Assembly (NCBI RefSeq): GCF_004799495.1
Contig: NZ_SSMY01000006.1
Coordinates: 62,001-126,000 of the forward strand
Source: Sphingomonas sp.
GTDB taxonomy: Bacteria > Pseudomonadota > Alphaproteobacteria > Sphingomonadales > Sphingomonadaceae
DNA: 64,000 nucleotides
Direction of reading: 5' to 3'
The notes beneath the pieces were generated by a model. The model was not told the DNA's origin, searched no databases, and was given only the letters and a program-made list of their open reading frames with translations. The translations under genes were made by a program, and so were the position numbers. Every line of letters begins with the position of its first letter. The stretch's first letter is position 1. This document shows positions 7,493 through 15,976 of the stretch, in pieces.

Positions 7493-8518
7493 ATGGCGGC
7501 ACCTGTCGTCACCATGCAGCAGCTCATCGAGACTGGTGCGCACTTCGGACACCAGACGCATCGCTGGAACCCGAAGATGAAACCGTACCTGTTCGGCGAT
7601 CGCAACGGCGTCCACATCATCGATTTGTCGCAGACCGTGCCGCTGTTCGCGCGCGCGCTCGATTTCGTCAGCCAGTCGGTCGCCGCCGGCGGCAAGGTAC
7701 TGTTCGTCGGCACCAAGCGCCAGGCGCAGGAGCCGATCGCCGACGCCGCACGCCGCTCTGGCCAGCATTTCGTCAACCACCGCTGGCTGGGCGGCATGCT
7801 CACCAACTGGAAGACCATTTCCAACTCGATTCGGCGCCTCAAGACGCTCGAAGAGCAGCTGTCGGGCGACACCGCCGGGCTGACCAAGAAGGAAGTGCTC
7901 AACCTGACGCGCGAGAAGGACAAGCTCGAGCTGTCGCTCGGCGGGATCCGCGACATGGGTGGCGTTCCGTCCGTGATGTTCGTGATCGACGCGAACAAGG
8001 AAGAGCTGGCGATCAAGGAAGCCAACACGCTGGGCATTCCGGTCGTCGCGATCCTCGATTCGAACGTGTCGCCGGACGGCATCGCTTTCCCGGTGCCGGC
8101 GAACGACGACGCCGCGCGCGCCATCCGCCTGTATTGCGAAGCCGTGGCGATCGCCGCGACGCGTGGCGGACAGGATCGTCAGGCAGCGTCCGGTGTCGAT
8201 CTCGGCGCGCAGGTCGAAGCGCCGCGCGAGGAAGCGCTGAACGCTGCCCCGGCGGCCGAGCCCACGCCTGAGGTCGCTGCCGAGGCGGCGGCGTTCGAGG
8301 CGCCGAGCGAGGCTGCTGTCGCACCGGCGGTGGAAACGCCTGTCGAAGCACCGGAAGCCCCGGCTGCCGAGGCTGCTCCCGAGAAGAAGGCGAAGAAGGC
8401 CAAGGCCGAGCCCGCCGCAGCGACCGAGGAAGCGGTCGGCACCGATCCGGCGCCGGCGGAGGAAACTCCGGCAACTGCCGAGCTGGAAGCCGAGGCCGAG
8501 CGTCAGCTCGACGCGTAA
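7493..8518 (+). CDS. rpsB: Ribosomal protein S2 with a long acidic/alanine-rich tail
   Basis: 341 residues; typical S2 is 240-270. The core (about 1-240) has the family signatures: an N-terminus with [28 protein letters not shown] near 75, and [11 protein letters not shown] near 178. Start at 7493 with GGAAGGAG 9 bases upstream; an earlier in-frame start would add an unrelated leader. Beyond residue 245 is a roughly 95-residue low-complexity extension of Ala, Glu and Pro with a KKAKKAKAE basic patch, which should be disordered and surface-exposed on the 30S subunit. tsf follows, the usual order. Confidence 0.97.
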   Translation: MAAPVVTMQQLIETGAHFGHQTHRWNPKMKPYLFGDRNGVHIIDLSQTVPLFARALDFVSQSVAAGGKVLFVGTKRQAQEPIADAARRSGQHFVNHRWLGGMLTNWKTISNSIRRLKTLEEQLSGDTAGLTKKEVLNLTREKDKLELSLGGIRDMGGVPSVMFVIDANKEELAIKEANTLGIPVVAILDSNVSPDGIAFPVPANDDAARAIRLYCEAVAIAATRGGQDRQAASGVDLGAQVEAPREEALNAAPAAEPTPEVAAEAAAFEAPSEAAVAPAVETPVEAPEAPAAEAAPEKKAKKAKAEPAAATEEAVGTDPAPAEETPATAELEAEAERQLDA

Positions 8519-8528
8519 CCATCATGCC

Positions 8529-8555
8529 GGTGGGGTAGCGCATCGCCACCCCACC
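8529..8555 (+). terminator. Strong hairpin between rpsB and tsf
   Basis: GGTGGGGT pairs with ACCCCACC (8 bp), then after one mismatch GCG pairs with CGC around a 3-base loop. It starts 11 bases after the rpsB stop. There is no T-run, so it may be an attenuator or an RNA-stabilising 3' end of the rpsB message rather than a full terminator. Confidence 0.5.
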
Positions 8556-8618
8556 GTTCGCCCTGAGCTTGTCGAAGGGCGTGTTCCGGACACGTGCTTC
8601 GACAGGCTCAGCACGAAC
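8556..8618. repeat. Dispersed inverted repeat (GTTCGCCCTGAGC type)
   Basis: A left arm GTTCGCCCTGAGCTTGTCG... (8556-8580) is matched by an imperfect inverted right arm ending in AGGCTCAGCACGAAC (8594-8618), with about 20 of 25 positions complementary. This motif is a familiar high-copy intergenic palindrome in sphingomonads and other proteobacteria. Here it sits in the rpsB-tsf spacer, directly after a hairpin. Confidence 0.7.
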
Positions 8619-8643
8619 AGATGTTGTTAGAAGGATAGATGAA

Positions 8644-9576
8644 ATGGCCGATGTCACGGCAGCAATGGTCAAGGAACTGCGCGAGAAGAGCGGCGCGGGC
8701 ATGCTCGATTGCCAGAAGGCATTGAAGGAAAATGGCGGCGACATGGAAGCCGCGATGGACTGGCTGCGCACCAAGGGTCTCGCGGCCGCCGCCAAGAAGT
8801 CGAGCCGTACTGCAGCCGAAGGGCTGGTGGGCGTCGCGGTCAGCGGCACGCGCGGCGCTGCGGTCGAGGTGAACTCGGAGACCGACTTCGTCGCAAAGAA
8901 CGATCAGTTCCAGGGCTTCGTTCGCGACGTGACTCAGGTTGCGCTCGAGCTGGGTGACGATCTCGCGACGATCAAGGCGGCTTCGCTCGGCCCGAAGACG
9001 GTCGAGGAAGTGCTGACCAACAACATCGCGACGATCGGCGAGAACCAGAATTTGCGCCGCGCGAAGCGGCTCGAAGTGCCGCAGGGCGCGGTCGTCTCGT
9101 ACATGCACAACCAGCAGGCGCCAGGTCTGGGCAAGATCGGCGTGCTCGTCGCGCTGGAAAGCGCCGCGCCGGCCGACAAGCTCCAGGAACTCGGCAAGCA
9201 ACTGGCGATGCACATCGCCGCGGCGTTCCCGCTGGCGCTCGACGAAAGTGGGCTCGACCAGACTTTGATCGAACGCGAGCGTGCGATCGCGACCGAAAAG
9301 GCGGCCGAGAGCGGCAAGCCGGCCGACATCATCGCCAAGATGGTCGAGGGCGGGATCGCCAAGTACCGCAAGGAAAACGCGCTGGTCAGCCAGCTGTTCG
9401 TGATGGACGGCAAGACGCCGATCGCGCAGGTCGTGGCGAACGCGGGCAAGGAAGCCGGCGCCGAAATCAAGCTGGTCGATTACGTCCGCTTCCAGCTCGG
9501 CGAAGGCATCGAAAAGGAAGAGAGCGACTTCGCCGCCGAAGTCGCCGCCGCCTCGGGCGTGCCGCAGCCGGCGTAA
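8644..9576 (+). CDS. tsf: Translation elongation factor Ts
   Basis: 310 residues, a normal length. EF-Ts is the nucleotide exchange factor that recycles EF-Tu-GDP. The N-terminal UBA-like domain reads [20 protein letters not shown], and the diagnostic TDFVAKND lies at about 80-87, the EF-Tu-contacting core. The start at 8644 follows AGAAGGA; the open frame extends upstream through the repeat but that part is not protein-like. It is followed by a good Rho-independent terminator, so rpsB-tsf ends here. Confidence 0.97.
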   Translation: MADVTAAMVKELREKSGAGMLDCQKALKENGGDMEAAMDWLRTKGLAAAAKKSSRTAAEGLVGVAVSGTRGAAVEVNSETDFVAKNDQFQGFVRDVTQVALELGDDLATIKAASLGPKTVEEVLTNNIATIGENQNLRRAKRLEVPQGAVVSYMHNQQAPGLGKIGVLVALESAAPADKLQELGKQLAMHIAAAFPLALDESGLDQTLIERERAIATEKAAESGKPADIIAKMVEGGIAKYRKENALVSQLFVMDGKTPIAQVVANAGKEAGAEIKLVDYVRFQLGEGIEKEESDFAAEVAAASGVPQPA

Positions 9577-9595
9577 GGCTTGGCTTTCGGGCGTG

Positions 9596-9633
9596 AAAAG
9601 GCTGCGTTCTCGTCAGGGAGCGCGGCCTTTTTT
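9596..9633 (+). terminator. Rho-independent terminator of tsf, probably two-way
   Basis: AAAAGGCTGCGTTCTC pairs with GGGAGCGCGGCCTTTT (two G-U pairs, 4-base loop) and runs into six T residues. The left arm begins with four A residues, so the same hairpin can stop the minus-strand sulfotransferase-like gene that ends at 9637. Confidence 0.85.
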
Positions 9634-9636
9634 GCG

Positions 9637-10650
9637 TCACGCGGCGAGTGAATTGAGCAATTCCCACGCGATACGCTGCGTATCGGCGACGCTGCGGGCC
9701 CATTGGACGACCATGTCGATCTCGTCGCGGTGTGTCGCGGCGGCATCGCGGAGCTCGTCAGCGCGTCGATTGGCGTCGAACGGCTGGCCGCTCTTGGCAT
9801 GACGCTGGAACAGCGGGCCCTCGACAATCGCCGGCACGTCGAGCGCGAGACCGAAATGCGCCGCGATCGCCGTCAGCGCGGCAGATGGCCGCTCGAGCAA
9901 CGCTTCGCTGCCGATCGACCGCACGCGCGCGCCGAACTGGGCGCTCGTCTGCCCCATCACGCGATGGAGCGCGAGCCAGGCATCGGCGGCGATCTGCAGG
10001 TCGGTGTGTTCGAACACTTCGTCCTCGGTAAAGCCGAGCTCGGTGAGCCGCGCGCTGCGCAACGCGACGAACAGCTTGCGTGCCCAGATCCGTCCCATCA
10101 GCCCCTTGCGCGCCGCGGAGGCGAGATAGACCGGCAACGGCGCGTTGAGGCACAGCGCCTTGCTGTCGGTCCGCCGCGCGAGGATGTCGCCGCCGAGCGC
10201 ATTGCCGATATTGCCCATCTTGATCACCACCGCCTCGCCCGGTGCGAATGGGCGCGCGAGCAACATCAGCACATCGTCAAGCACCGCCGCGGATTGCTGC
10301 GGGGTCACACCGCTCAACCGATGGCTCATCACATCGGTCAGGATCGGCGGCTCGCTGAGCGTCATCGCAACGCCGGGCTGGTCGAGCGCCTGGGCCAGCA
10401 GCGTCGACCCGGTCAGCCCGGAATGAAGGATCAGGTGAAGCGGCGCCTGCACCGGGCGATACCCCGGAAGCGAGGCACGCGGCACCGCGTGGCGCGGGGC
10501 GTTTGCCACCGCCGGCCCCGGCAGGAACACCGCTGTGCGGTGCGCCTCGCGCGGCAGCCGGACAAACTGCACCTCGTCGCGCCGCCAATCATAACGATAG
10601 GCGAGCCAGCACGGATCGGCGACGAGGGTGGCGATGTCGGGCGGCGTCAT
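9637..10650 (-). CDS. Sulfotransferase-like P-loop protein
   Basis: 337 residues. About 75 residues in, LHLILHSGLTGSTLLAQAL looks like the PAPS-binding loop of sulfotransferases (consensus around GxxRSGTTLL), though the Arg is replaced. A helical C-terminal half follows with no other motif I can name. It would transfer a sulfo group, or be a P-loop relative with another role. The ATG at 10650 is preferred because GAGAAG lies 7 bases upstream; ATG at 10656 is an alternative. It is the only minus-strand gene in the long rpsB-to-fabZ run and separates tsf from pyrH, which are often adjacent, so it looks like an insertion into a conserved block. Confidence 0.55.
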   Translation of the reverse strand: MTPPDIATLVADPCWLAYRYDWRRDEVQFVRLPREAHRTAVFLPGPAVANAPRHAVPRASLPGYRPVQAPLHLILHSGLTGSTLLAQALDQPGVAMTLSEPPILTDVMSHRLSGVTPQQSAAVLDDVLMLLARPFAPGEAVVIKMGNIGNALGGDILARRTDSKALCLNAPLPVYLASAARKGLMGRIWARKLFVALRSARLTELGFTEDEVFEHTDLQIAADAWLALHRVMGQTSAQFGARVRSIGSEALLERPSAALTAIAAHFGLALDVPAIVEGPLFQRHAKSGQPFDANRRADELRDAAATHRDEIDMVVQWARSVADTQRIAWELLNSLAA

Positions 10651-10781
10651 CGCCATGCTTCTCGCGCGCGCCAAATGCCAGGTCCAGCCCGAAACTGCGC
10701 CGAAAATCGCGGGCATCTTTGCTTGGCATCGCGGAGCCGCGCCCCTAAGGTCCGCGCCGCTCCACGAACCGCCGAGAGACG

Positions 10782-11501
10782 ATGACCAGCCCCGCCTACA
10801 AACGCATCCTCCTGAAACTGTCGGGCGAAGTCCTGATGGGTGAGGGCAAGCTCGCGATCGACCCCGCGGTGACGGCGCGCGTCGCGGGCGAGATCAAGGA
10901 CGCGCGCGACGCCGGACACGAACTCTGCGTCGTGGTCGGCGGCGGTAACATCTTTCGCGGGCTGTCGGCGGCGGCCAAAGGCTTCGAGCGCGCGACCGCC
11001 GATTACATGGGCATGCTCGCGACCGTGATGAACGCGCTGGCGGTGCAGAATGCGCTCGAGCAGATCGGCGTCGAAACGCGCGTCCAGTCGGCGATCCCGA
11101 TGGCGGCGGTGTGCGAGCCCTTCATTCGCCGCCGCGCGGAGCGGCATCTGGAAAAGGGCCGCGTCGTGATCTTCGCTGCGGGCGTGGGCTCGCCGTTCTT
11201 CACCACCGACAGCGGCGCCGCGCTGCGCGCTGCGGAAATGAAGTGCGATGCGCTGTTCAAGGGGACTTCGGTCGACGGCGTGTACGACGCCGACCCCAAG
11301 AGGAACCCGGACGCGAAGCGCTATGATACCGTGACTTATGACACGGTCCTCGCGGACAATCTGAAGGTGATGGACGCGAGTGCCATCGCGCTGTGCCGCG
11401 ACAACAACATTCCGATCGTGGTGTTCAACATCCGCGAACCGGGCAACCTCGCCTCGGTGCTGCGCGGTGAGGGCGTCTCGACCGTCGTCACGAACGCATA
11501 A
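10782..11501 (+). CDS. pyrH: UMP kinase
   Basis: 239 residues, normal for the hexameric bacterial UMP kinase that phosphorylates UMP to UDP in pyrimidine synthesis. Amino-acid-kinase fold signatures: [12 protein letters not shown] near the start, [11 protein letters not shown] (about 50-60), [10 protein letters not shown] (about 140-149) and [12 protein letters not shown] (about 163-174). It opens the pyrH-frr-uppS-cdsA-dxr-rseP operon; only 19 bases separate it from frr. The promoter should lie in the 131-base divergent gap with the sulfotransferase-like gene. Confidence 0.97.
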   Translation: MTSPAYKRILLKLSGEVLMGEGKLAIDPAVTARVAGEIKDARDAGHELCVVVGGGNIFRGLSAAAKGFERATADYMGMLATVMNALAVQNALEQIGVETRVQSAIPMAAVCEPFIRRRAERHLEKGRVVIFAAGVGSPFFTTDSGAALRAAEMKCDALFKGTSVDGVYDADPKRNPDAKRYDTVTYDTVLADNLKVMDASAIALCRDNNIPIVVFNIREPGNLASVLRGEGVSTVVTNA

Positions 11502-11520
11502 AAGAACAAGGAGAGCCGCC

Positions 11521-12078
11521 ATGGCCGCATACGACAAGGCCGACCTGGAACGCCGGATGGCGGGCGCGACCGAGGCGCTGAAGCACGACCTCGCGGGCCT
11601 GCGCACCGGGCGTGCCTCGACCGCGTTGCTCGATCCGGTGACGGTCGAGGTTTACGGATCGCACATGCCGCTCAACCAAGTCGCGACGGTGTCGGCGCCC
11701 GAGCCGCGGATGCTGTCGGTGCAGGTGTGGGACAAGTCGAACATCGGGCCGGTCGAAAAGGCGATCCGTTCGGCTGGCCTCGGGCTCAACCCGATCAACG
11801 ACGGCAACACGCTGCGGCTGCCGATCCCCGACCTGACCGAGGAGCGCCGCAAGGAACTGGCGAAGCTCGCCGGGCAGTACGCCGAAAAGGCGCGCGTCGC
11901 CGCGCGCAACGTGCGCCGCGACGGGATGGACAGCCTCAAGACCGACGAAAAGAAGGGCGTCTATTCCGAAGACGAGCGCAAGCGCCACGAGACCGAGGTG
12001 CAGAAGCTGACCGACAGCACGATCGCCGACATCGACGCCGCGGCGAACGCCAAGGAAAAGGAAATCCTGGGCCAGTGA
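11521..12078 (+). CDS. frr: Ribosome recycling factor
   Basis: 185 residues, standard length. RRF splits post-termination ribosomes together with EF-G. Family marks: [20 protein letters not shown] near 25-44 and RRKELAKLA followed by [11 protein letters not shown] toward the C-terminus, the two parts of the three-helix bundle. AAGGAGA lies 6 bases before the ATG. The TGA stop overlaps a GTG start of uppS (GTGA), pointing to coupled translation. Confidence 0.97.
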   Translation: MAAYDKADLERRMAGATEALKHDLAGLRTGRASTALLDPVTVEVYGSHMPLNQVATVSAPEPRMLSVQVWDKSNIGPVEKAIRSAGLGLNPINDGNTLRLPIPDLTEERRKELAKLAGQYAEKARVAARNVRRDGMDSLKTDEKKGVYSEDERKRHETEVQKLTDSTIADIDAAANAKEKEILGQ

Positions 12079-12818
12079 AGCCCATGGCCGCCAGCGATAC
12101 GGCGAACGCCGTCGCGGCGGCGGCGCTGCCGCGCCACGTCGCGATCATTATGGACGGCAACGGGCGCTGGGCGAAGAAGCGGCATCTGCCGCGGATCGCC
12201 GGACATCGGAAGGGCGTCGAGGCGGTCCGGACCGTCACGCGCGCCGCGCGCGCGTTGGGGATCGAGGCGCTGACGCTCTACGCCTTCTCGTCGGAGAATT
12301 GGCGGCGTCCGGAAGAGGAAGTCGGCGACCTGATGGGTTTGCTGCGCCACTTCATAAAGAGCGACTTGGCCGAACTGGTCAGCGAGAACGTCCGGCTTCG
12401 CGTGATCGGCGACTATCGCAAATTCTCCGCCGATACGGTGGCGATGATCGACGACGCGATGGCGCGCACGGCGGGCAACACCGGGCCGTTGCTGGTGATC
12501 GCGCTCAACTATGGATCGCAAGCCGAACTGGCGGCGGCGGCGCAGGAGCTCGCGCGGCGTGTTCGCGATGGCGAGATGGCGGCGGAAGCGATCGACACGG
12601 AGGCGATCGACGGCTTGCTCGAGACAAGCGACTTACCGCCGCTCGACCTGCTGATCCGCACCTCGGGCGAGCAACGCCTGTCCAATTTCCTGCTGTGGCA
12701 GGCGGCCTATGCCGAATTGCTGTTCGTCGACACGCTATGGCCCGATTTCAACGCGGAGACGCTGCAGGAAGCGATCGATGCGTTCGGACGGCGGCAGCGC
12801 CGTTTTGGAGGGTTGTGA
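12075..12818 (+). CDS. uppS: Undecaprenyl diphosphate synthase
   Basis: 247 residues from the GTG that overlaps the frr stop; an ATG nine bases later (12084) is the alternative. It is a cis-prenyltransferase that builds the C55 lipid carrier for peptidoglycan and surface glycans. Signatures: [16 protein letters not shown] near 20-35 with the catalytic Asp, [13 protein letters not shown] near 73-85, and [16 protein letters not shown] near 195-210. The gene product feeds the wall enzymes encoded elsewhere in the window. The next gene, cdsA, again starts with a GTGA overlap. Confidence 0.95.
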   Translation: MKPMAASDTANAVAAAALPRHVAIIMDGNGRWAKKRHLPRIAGHRKGVEAVRTVTRAARALGIEALTLYAFSSENWRRPEEEVGDLMGLLRHFIKSDLAELVSENVRLRVIGDYRKFSADTVAMIDDAMARTAGNTGPLLVIALNYGSQAELAAAAQELARRVRDGEMAAEAIDTEAIDGLLETSDLPPLDLLIRTSGEQRLSNFLLWQAAYAELLFVDTLWPDFNAETLQEAIDAFGRRQRRFGGL

Positions 12819-13624
12819 GCGTTCCTTCCACGCAGAAGAAGCCGCCCGAACTGGTGACACGCATCGTGACCGCCGCCGGGCTGATCGCGGTGGCGCTGGT
12901 GGCGCTTTGGTACGGCGGGCTGGTCTTCTGGCTGGTCGCGGTGGCGCTCGGGCTCGTCATGGTCGCCGAATGGGCCGATCTCGTCGGTGCGTCGGCGGGA
13001 CATAAGCGGCTGGCGCTGTATGCGCTTGTCGTCCCATTGGCGATCATGGCGCCGGTGCTCGCGGCAGGTCCGGGGTTTATCGCGGCCGGGCTGATCGGCG
13101 CGGCGTTCTTCTTCATCGGCGCGACCACGCGCAGCGCCTGGCTGGCGTGGGGGGCGGTCTATGTCGCGGTTCCCGTCTTCGCGCTGCTGCTGATCCGGCA
13201 GCAGAAGGATATCGGGCTGCTCTATACGGTCTGGACGCTGGCGCTGGTGTGGATGTGCGACATTGGGGCCTATTTCGCGGGCCGCGCGATCGGGGGGCCG
13301 AAGCTCGCGCCGATGCTCAGCCCCAACAAGACCTGGGCCGGACTGATCGGCGGGATGGTGGCGGCCAGCCTGTTCGCGGTGGCGCTGCATTATGGGTGGG
13401 GGCTGGGCAAAGCCGCGGTGCTGGCAACGCCGTTCCTCGCGGTCATCGCGCAGGGCGGCGATCTGTTCGAAAGCTGGCTCAAGCGCCGCGCGGGGGCGAA
13501 GGATAGCGGGACGTTGCTGCCCGGGCATGGCGGCGCGCTCGACCGGCTCGACGGCTTAGTACCGGTGGCACCTGTCGCGGCGTTGCTGGTCGTCGTTCTA
13601 CCCAAGATTTTGTCGCTGTTCTGA
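12815..13624 (+). CDS. cdsA: Phosphatidate cytidylyltransferase
   Basis: 269 residues. It makes CDP-diacylglycerol from phosphatidic acid and CTP, the precursor used by PssA (6084-6890). Seven to eight hydrophobic segments precede the C-terminal CdsA signature SWLKRRAGAKDSGTLLPGHG (about 225-244), complete with the KD pair and the HGG. The start is the GTG at 12815 with GGAGGG immediately upstream, overlapping the uppS stop. It overlaps dxr by one base (TGATG). Confidence 0.95.
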   Translation: MSVPSTQKKPPELVTRIVTAAGLIAVALVALWYGGLVFWLVAVALGLVMVAEWADLVGASAGHKRLALYALVVPLAIMAPVLAAGPGFIAAGLIGAAFFFIGATTRSAWLAWGAVYVAVPVFALLLIRQQKDIGLLYTVWTLALVWMCDIGAYFAGRAIGGPKLAPMLSPNKTWAGLIGGMVAASLFAVALHYGWGLGKAAVLATPFLAVIAQGGDLFESWLKRRAGAKDSGTLLPGHGGALDRLDGLVPVAPVAALLVVVLPKILSLF

Positions 13625-14781
13625 TGAAAAGCGTCGCCATCCTTGGCGCGACCGGGTCGGTCGGCACCTCGACGCTCGACCTGATCGAGCGCGCGCCCGG
13701 CGATTTCCGGATCAAGGCGCTGACCGCCAATTGCGATGTCGAGGGCCTCGCGGCGGCGGCCATCCGCACGGGAGCGGAGCTGGCGGTCGTAGCGGACGAG
13801 CGCTGCCTGCCTGCGCTGCAGAATGCATTGCGCGGTACCGATATCGGGGCGGCAGGCGGTACGCGGGCCGTGTGCGACGCGGCGCGGTCGGGCGCCGACG
13901 TCACGATGAGCGCGATCGTCGGTTGTGTCGGGCTGGCGCCGACGCTGGCGGCGATCGAGGGCGGCAAGACAGTCATCATCGCCAACAAGGAGCCGCTGGT
14001 GTCCGCAGGCGAGGTCGTCCTCGCCGCCGCTGCGGCGCACGGCGCGACGCTGCTCCCCGCCGATTCGGAGCACAATGCGATCTTTCAGTGCCTCGCGCCC
14101 GACCAGACCGACCGCGTCCGCCGGATCGTCCTGACCGCGAGCGGCGGCCCGTTCCGCGACTGGAGTCTCGACCAGATGCGCGGCGCGACGCCCGAACAGG
14201 CGGTCGCGCACCCCAATTGGTCGATGGGCGCGAAGATTTCGGTCGATTCGGCGACGCTGATGAACAAGGGACTCGAACTGATCGAGGCGGCGCGGCTGTT
14301 CCCGGTCGCGCCCTCCGCCATCGAGATCGTCGTCCACCCGCAATCGGTGATCCATTCGATGGTCGAATATGCGGACGGGTCGACGCTGGCGCAGCTCGGC
14401 CCGCCCGACATGCGCGTGCCGATCGCGCATTGCCTCGCCTGGCCCGACCGCATGGCAACGCCGATGGCGCCGCTCGACCTCGTCGCGGTCGGGCGCTTGG
14501 ATTTCGAAGCACCCGACGAAACGCGCTTTCCCGCATTGGGACTGGCGCGGCGCGCGCTCGAGGCCGGCGGCGCGCGCCCGGCGATCCTCAACGCCGCCAA
14601 CGAAGTCGCGGTGGCGGCGTTTCTCGATCGCCGGATCGGGTTCCTCGAAATTGCCGCAATCGTCGCCGATACGCTCGATCGCTACGATCCGGCGGCGCCG
14701 AGCACGCTGGATGACGTGTTGGCCATCGACGGCGAAGCGCGTAGCGTCGCGGGGGCGCGAGTAGAGGATTGCGTGAATTGA
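13624..14781 (+). CDS. dxr: 1-deoxy-D-xylulose 5-phosphate reductoisomerase
   Basis: 385 residues, normal length. It is the NADPH-dependent second step of the MEP isoprenoid pathway, whose later steps are made by IspDF (39368-40483). N-terminal VAILGATGSVGTSTLDLI is the NADPH Rossmann loop. NKEPLVSAGE (about 120-129), LLPADSEHNAIFQ (about 142-154) and NHPNWSMG-like AHPNWSMGAKISVDSATLMNKG carry the metal and substrate residues. It lies between cdsA (1-base overlap) and rseP (13-base overlap), as in many proteobacteria. Confidence 0.97.
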   Translation: MKSVAILGATGSVGTSTLDLIERAPGDFRIKALTANCDVEGLAAAAIRTGAELAVVADERCLPALQNALRGTDIGAAGGTRAVCDAARSGADVTMSAIVGCVGLAPTLAAIEGGKTVIIANKEPLVSAGEVVLAAAAAHGATLLPADSEHNAIFQCLAPDQTDRVRRIVLTASGGPFRDWSLDQMRGATPEQAVAHPNWSMGAKISVDSATLMNKGLELIEAARLFPVAPSAIEIVVHPQSVIHSMVEYADGSTLAQLGPPDMRVPIAHCLAWPDRMATPMAPLDLVAVGRLDFEAPDETRFPALGLARRALEAGGARPAILNAANEVAVAAFLDRRIGFLEIAAIVADTLDRYDPAAPSTLDDVLAIDGEARSVAGARVEDCVN

Positions 14782-15911
14782 TTCAAAGCCCCGGCCTTTT
14801 TCTGACCATAGTGGCGTTCGCTCTGATGCTCGGGCCGCTCGTGTTCTTCCACGAGCTCGGGCATTATTTCGTCGGGCGCTGGTTCGGGATCAAGGCGGAC
14901 GTGTTCTCGATCGGCTTCGGGCGCGAGATCGCCGGCTGGACCGACAAGCGCGGGACGCGCTGGAAGCTCAGCGCGTTGCCGCTCGGCGGCTACGTCCGCT
15001 TCGCCGGCGACATGAGCCCCGCCGGGCTGAGCGATCCCGACTGGCTGGCGCTGCCGCCCGAGGAGCGCGCGAAGACTTTCCAGTCGAAGGCGGTATGGAA
15101 GCGCGCCTTAGTGGTACTCGCGGGGCCATTCGCCAATTTCCTGCTCGCGTTCCTGATCATCTTCGGCTTCACGCTGATCTACGGGCAGAGCACCACCACG
15201 ACCCAGATCGGGTCGGTCCAGCCCAAGAGCGCCGCGGCGGCCGCCGGCCTGCAGCCCGGCGACCGCATCACCGCGCTCAACGGCCGCGAAATGGCCAGGT
15301 TCGAAGACCTCGTCTACTTCATCCGGATCCGTGCCGGGCAGAGTGTCCATGTCGATTTGGACCGTGGCGACCAGCATTTGTCACGCGATCTCGTGATCGG
15401 CACCGATCACCAGACCGATGAGTTCGGCAACAAGCAGGATGTCGGGCTGTTGGGCGTGGGACCCGCCGCCATCACGTTCGCTCCGGTCGGCGTGCTTGAA
15501 GCACCGGGCGTCGCGTTGCGCGGCATCGGCGATATGTTGACCATGACAGGTACGACGCTTGGCCAGCTGCTCACCGGGCAACGCTCGGTCAAGGATATGG
15601 CTGGCGTGGTCCGCATGGCGAAGGTTTCGGGCGAGCAGCTCAGCCTGGGCTGGGTTTCGTTCGTCAGCCTTGCCGTGCTCATCTCGATTAACTTGGGGTT
15701 CATCAACCTGTTGCCAGTCCCCATGCTCGATGGAGGGCATTTGCTGTTCTATGCGATCGAGGCGATACGGCGGCGTCCGGTAACCCCGGAGATTCAGGAA
15801 TGGGCGTTCCGCGGCGGACTGGCGGCGATCCTGTTGCTGTTCATGGTCGTGACGTTCAACGATCTGAGCGCGGTGGGTTTGTGGAAGCATCTCGCCGGGT
15901 TGATCGGCTGA
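14769..15911 (+). CDS. rseP: RseP-type site-2 zinc metalloprotease
   Basis: 380 residues. It is an inner-membrane intramembrane protease of the sigma-E-type envelope stress pathway. The first helix holds HELGH (about 28-32); the last helices hold the partner motif NLLPVPMLDGGH (about 318-329). A single PDZ domain (roughly 125-205) with the carboxylate-binding region lies between, whereas E. coli RseP has two. The start is uncertain: TTG at 14769 or TTG at 14778, both inside the end of dxr, with AGAGGA upstream. bamA follows after 65 bases. Confidence 0.92.
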   Translation: MRELIQSPGLFLTIVAFALMLGPLVFFHELGHYFVGRWFGIKADVFSIGFGREIAGWTDKRGTRWKLSALPLGGYVRFAGDMSPAGLSDPDWLALPPEERAKTFQSKAVWKRALVVLAGPFANFLLAFLIIFGFTLIYGQSTTTTQIGSVQPKSAAAAAGLQPGDRITALNGREMARFEDLVYFIRIRAGQSVHVDLDRGDQHLSRDLVIGTDHQTDEFGNKQDVGLLGVGPAAITFAPVGVLEAPGVALRGIGDMLTMTGTTLGQLLTGQRSVKDMAGVVRMAKVSGEQLSLGWVSFVSLAVLISINLGFINLLPVPMLDGGHLLFYAIEAIRRRPVTPEIQEWAFRGGLAAILLLFMVVTFNDLSAVGLWKHLAGLIG

Positions 15912-15976
15912 CACGGTTAGGGCAGGGCGGGCGCGCCTGTTTTTACGCGACGGCAAATGTCTCCTGTTGGGGTGGA

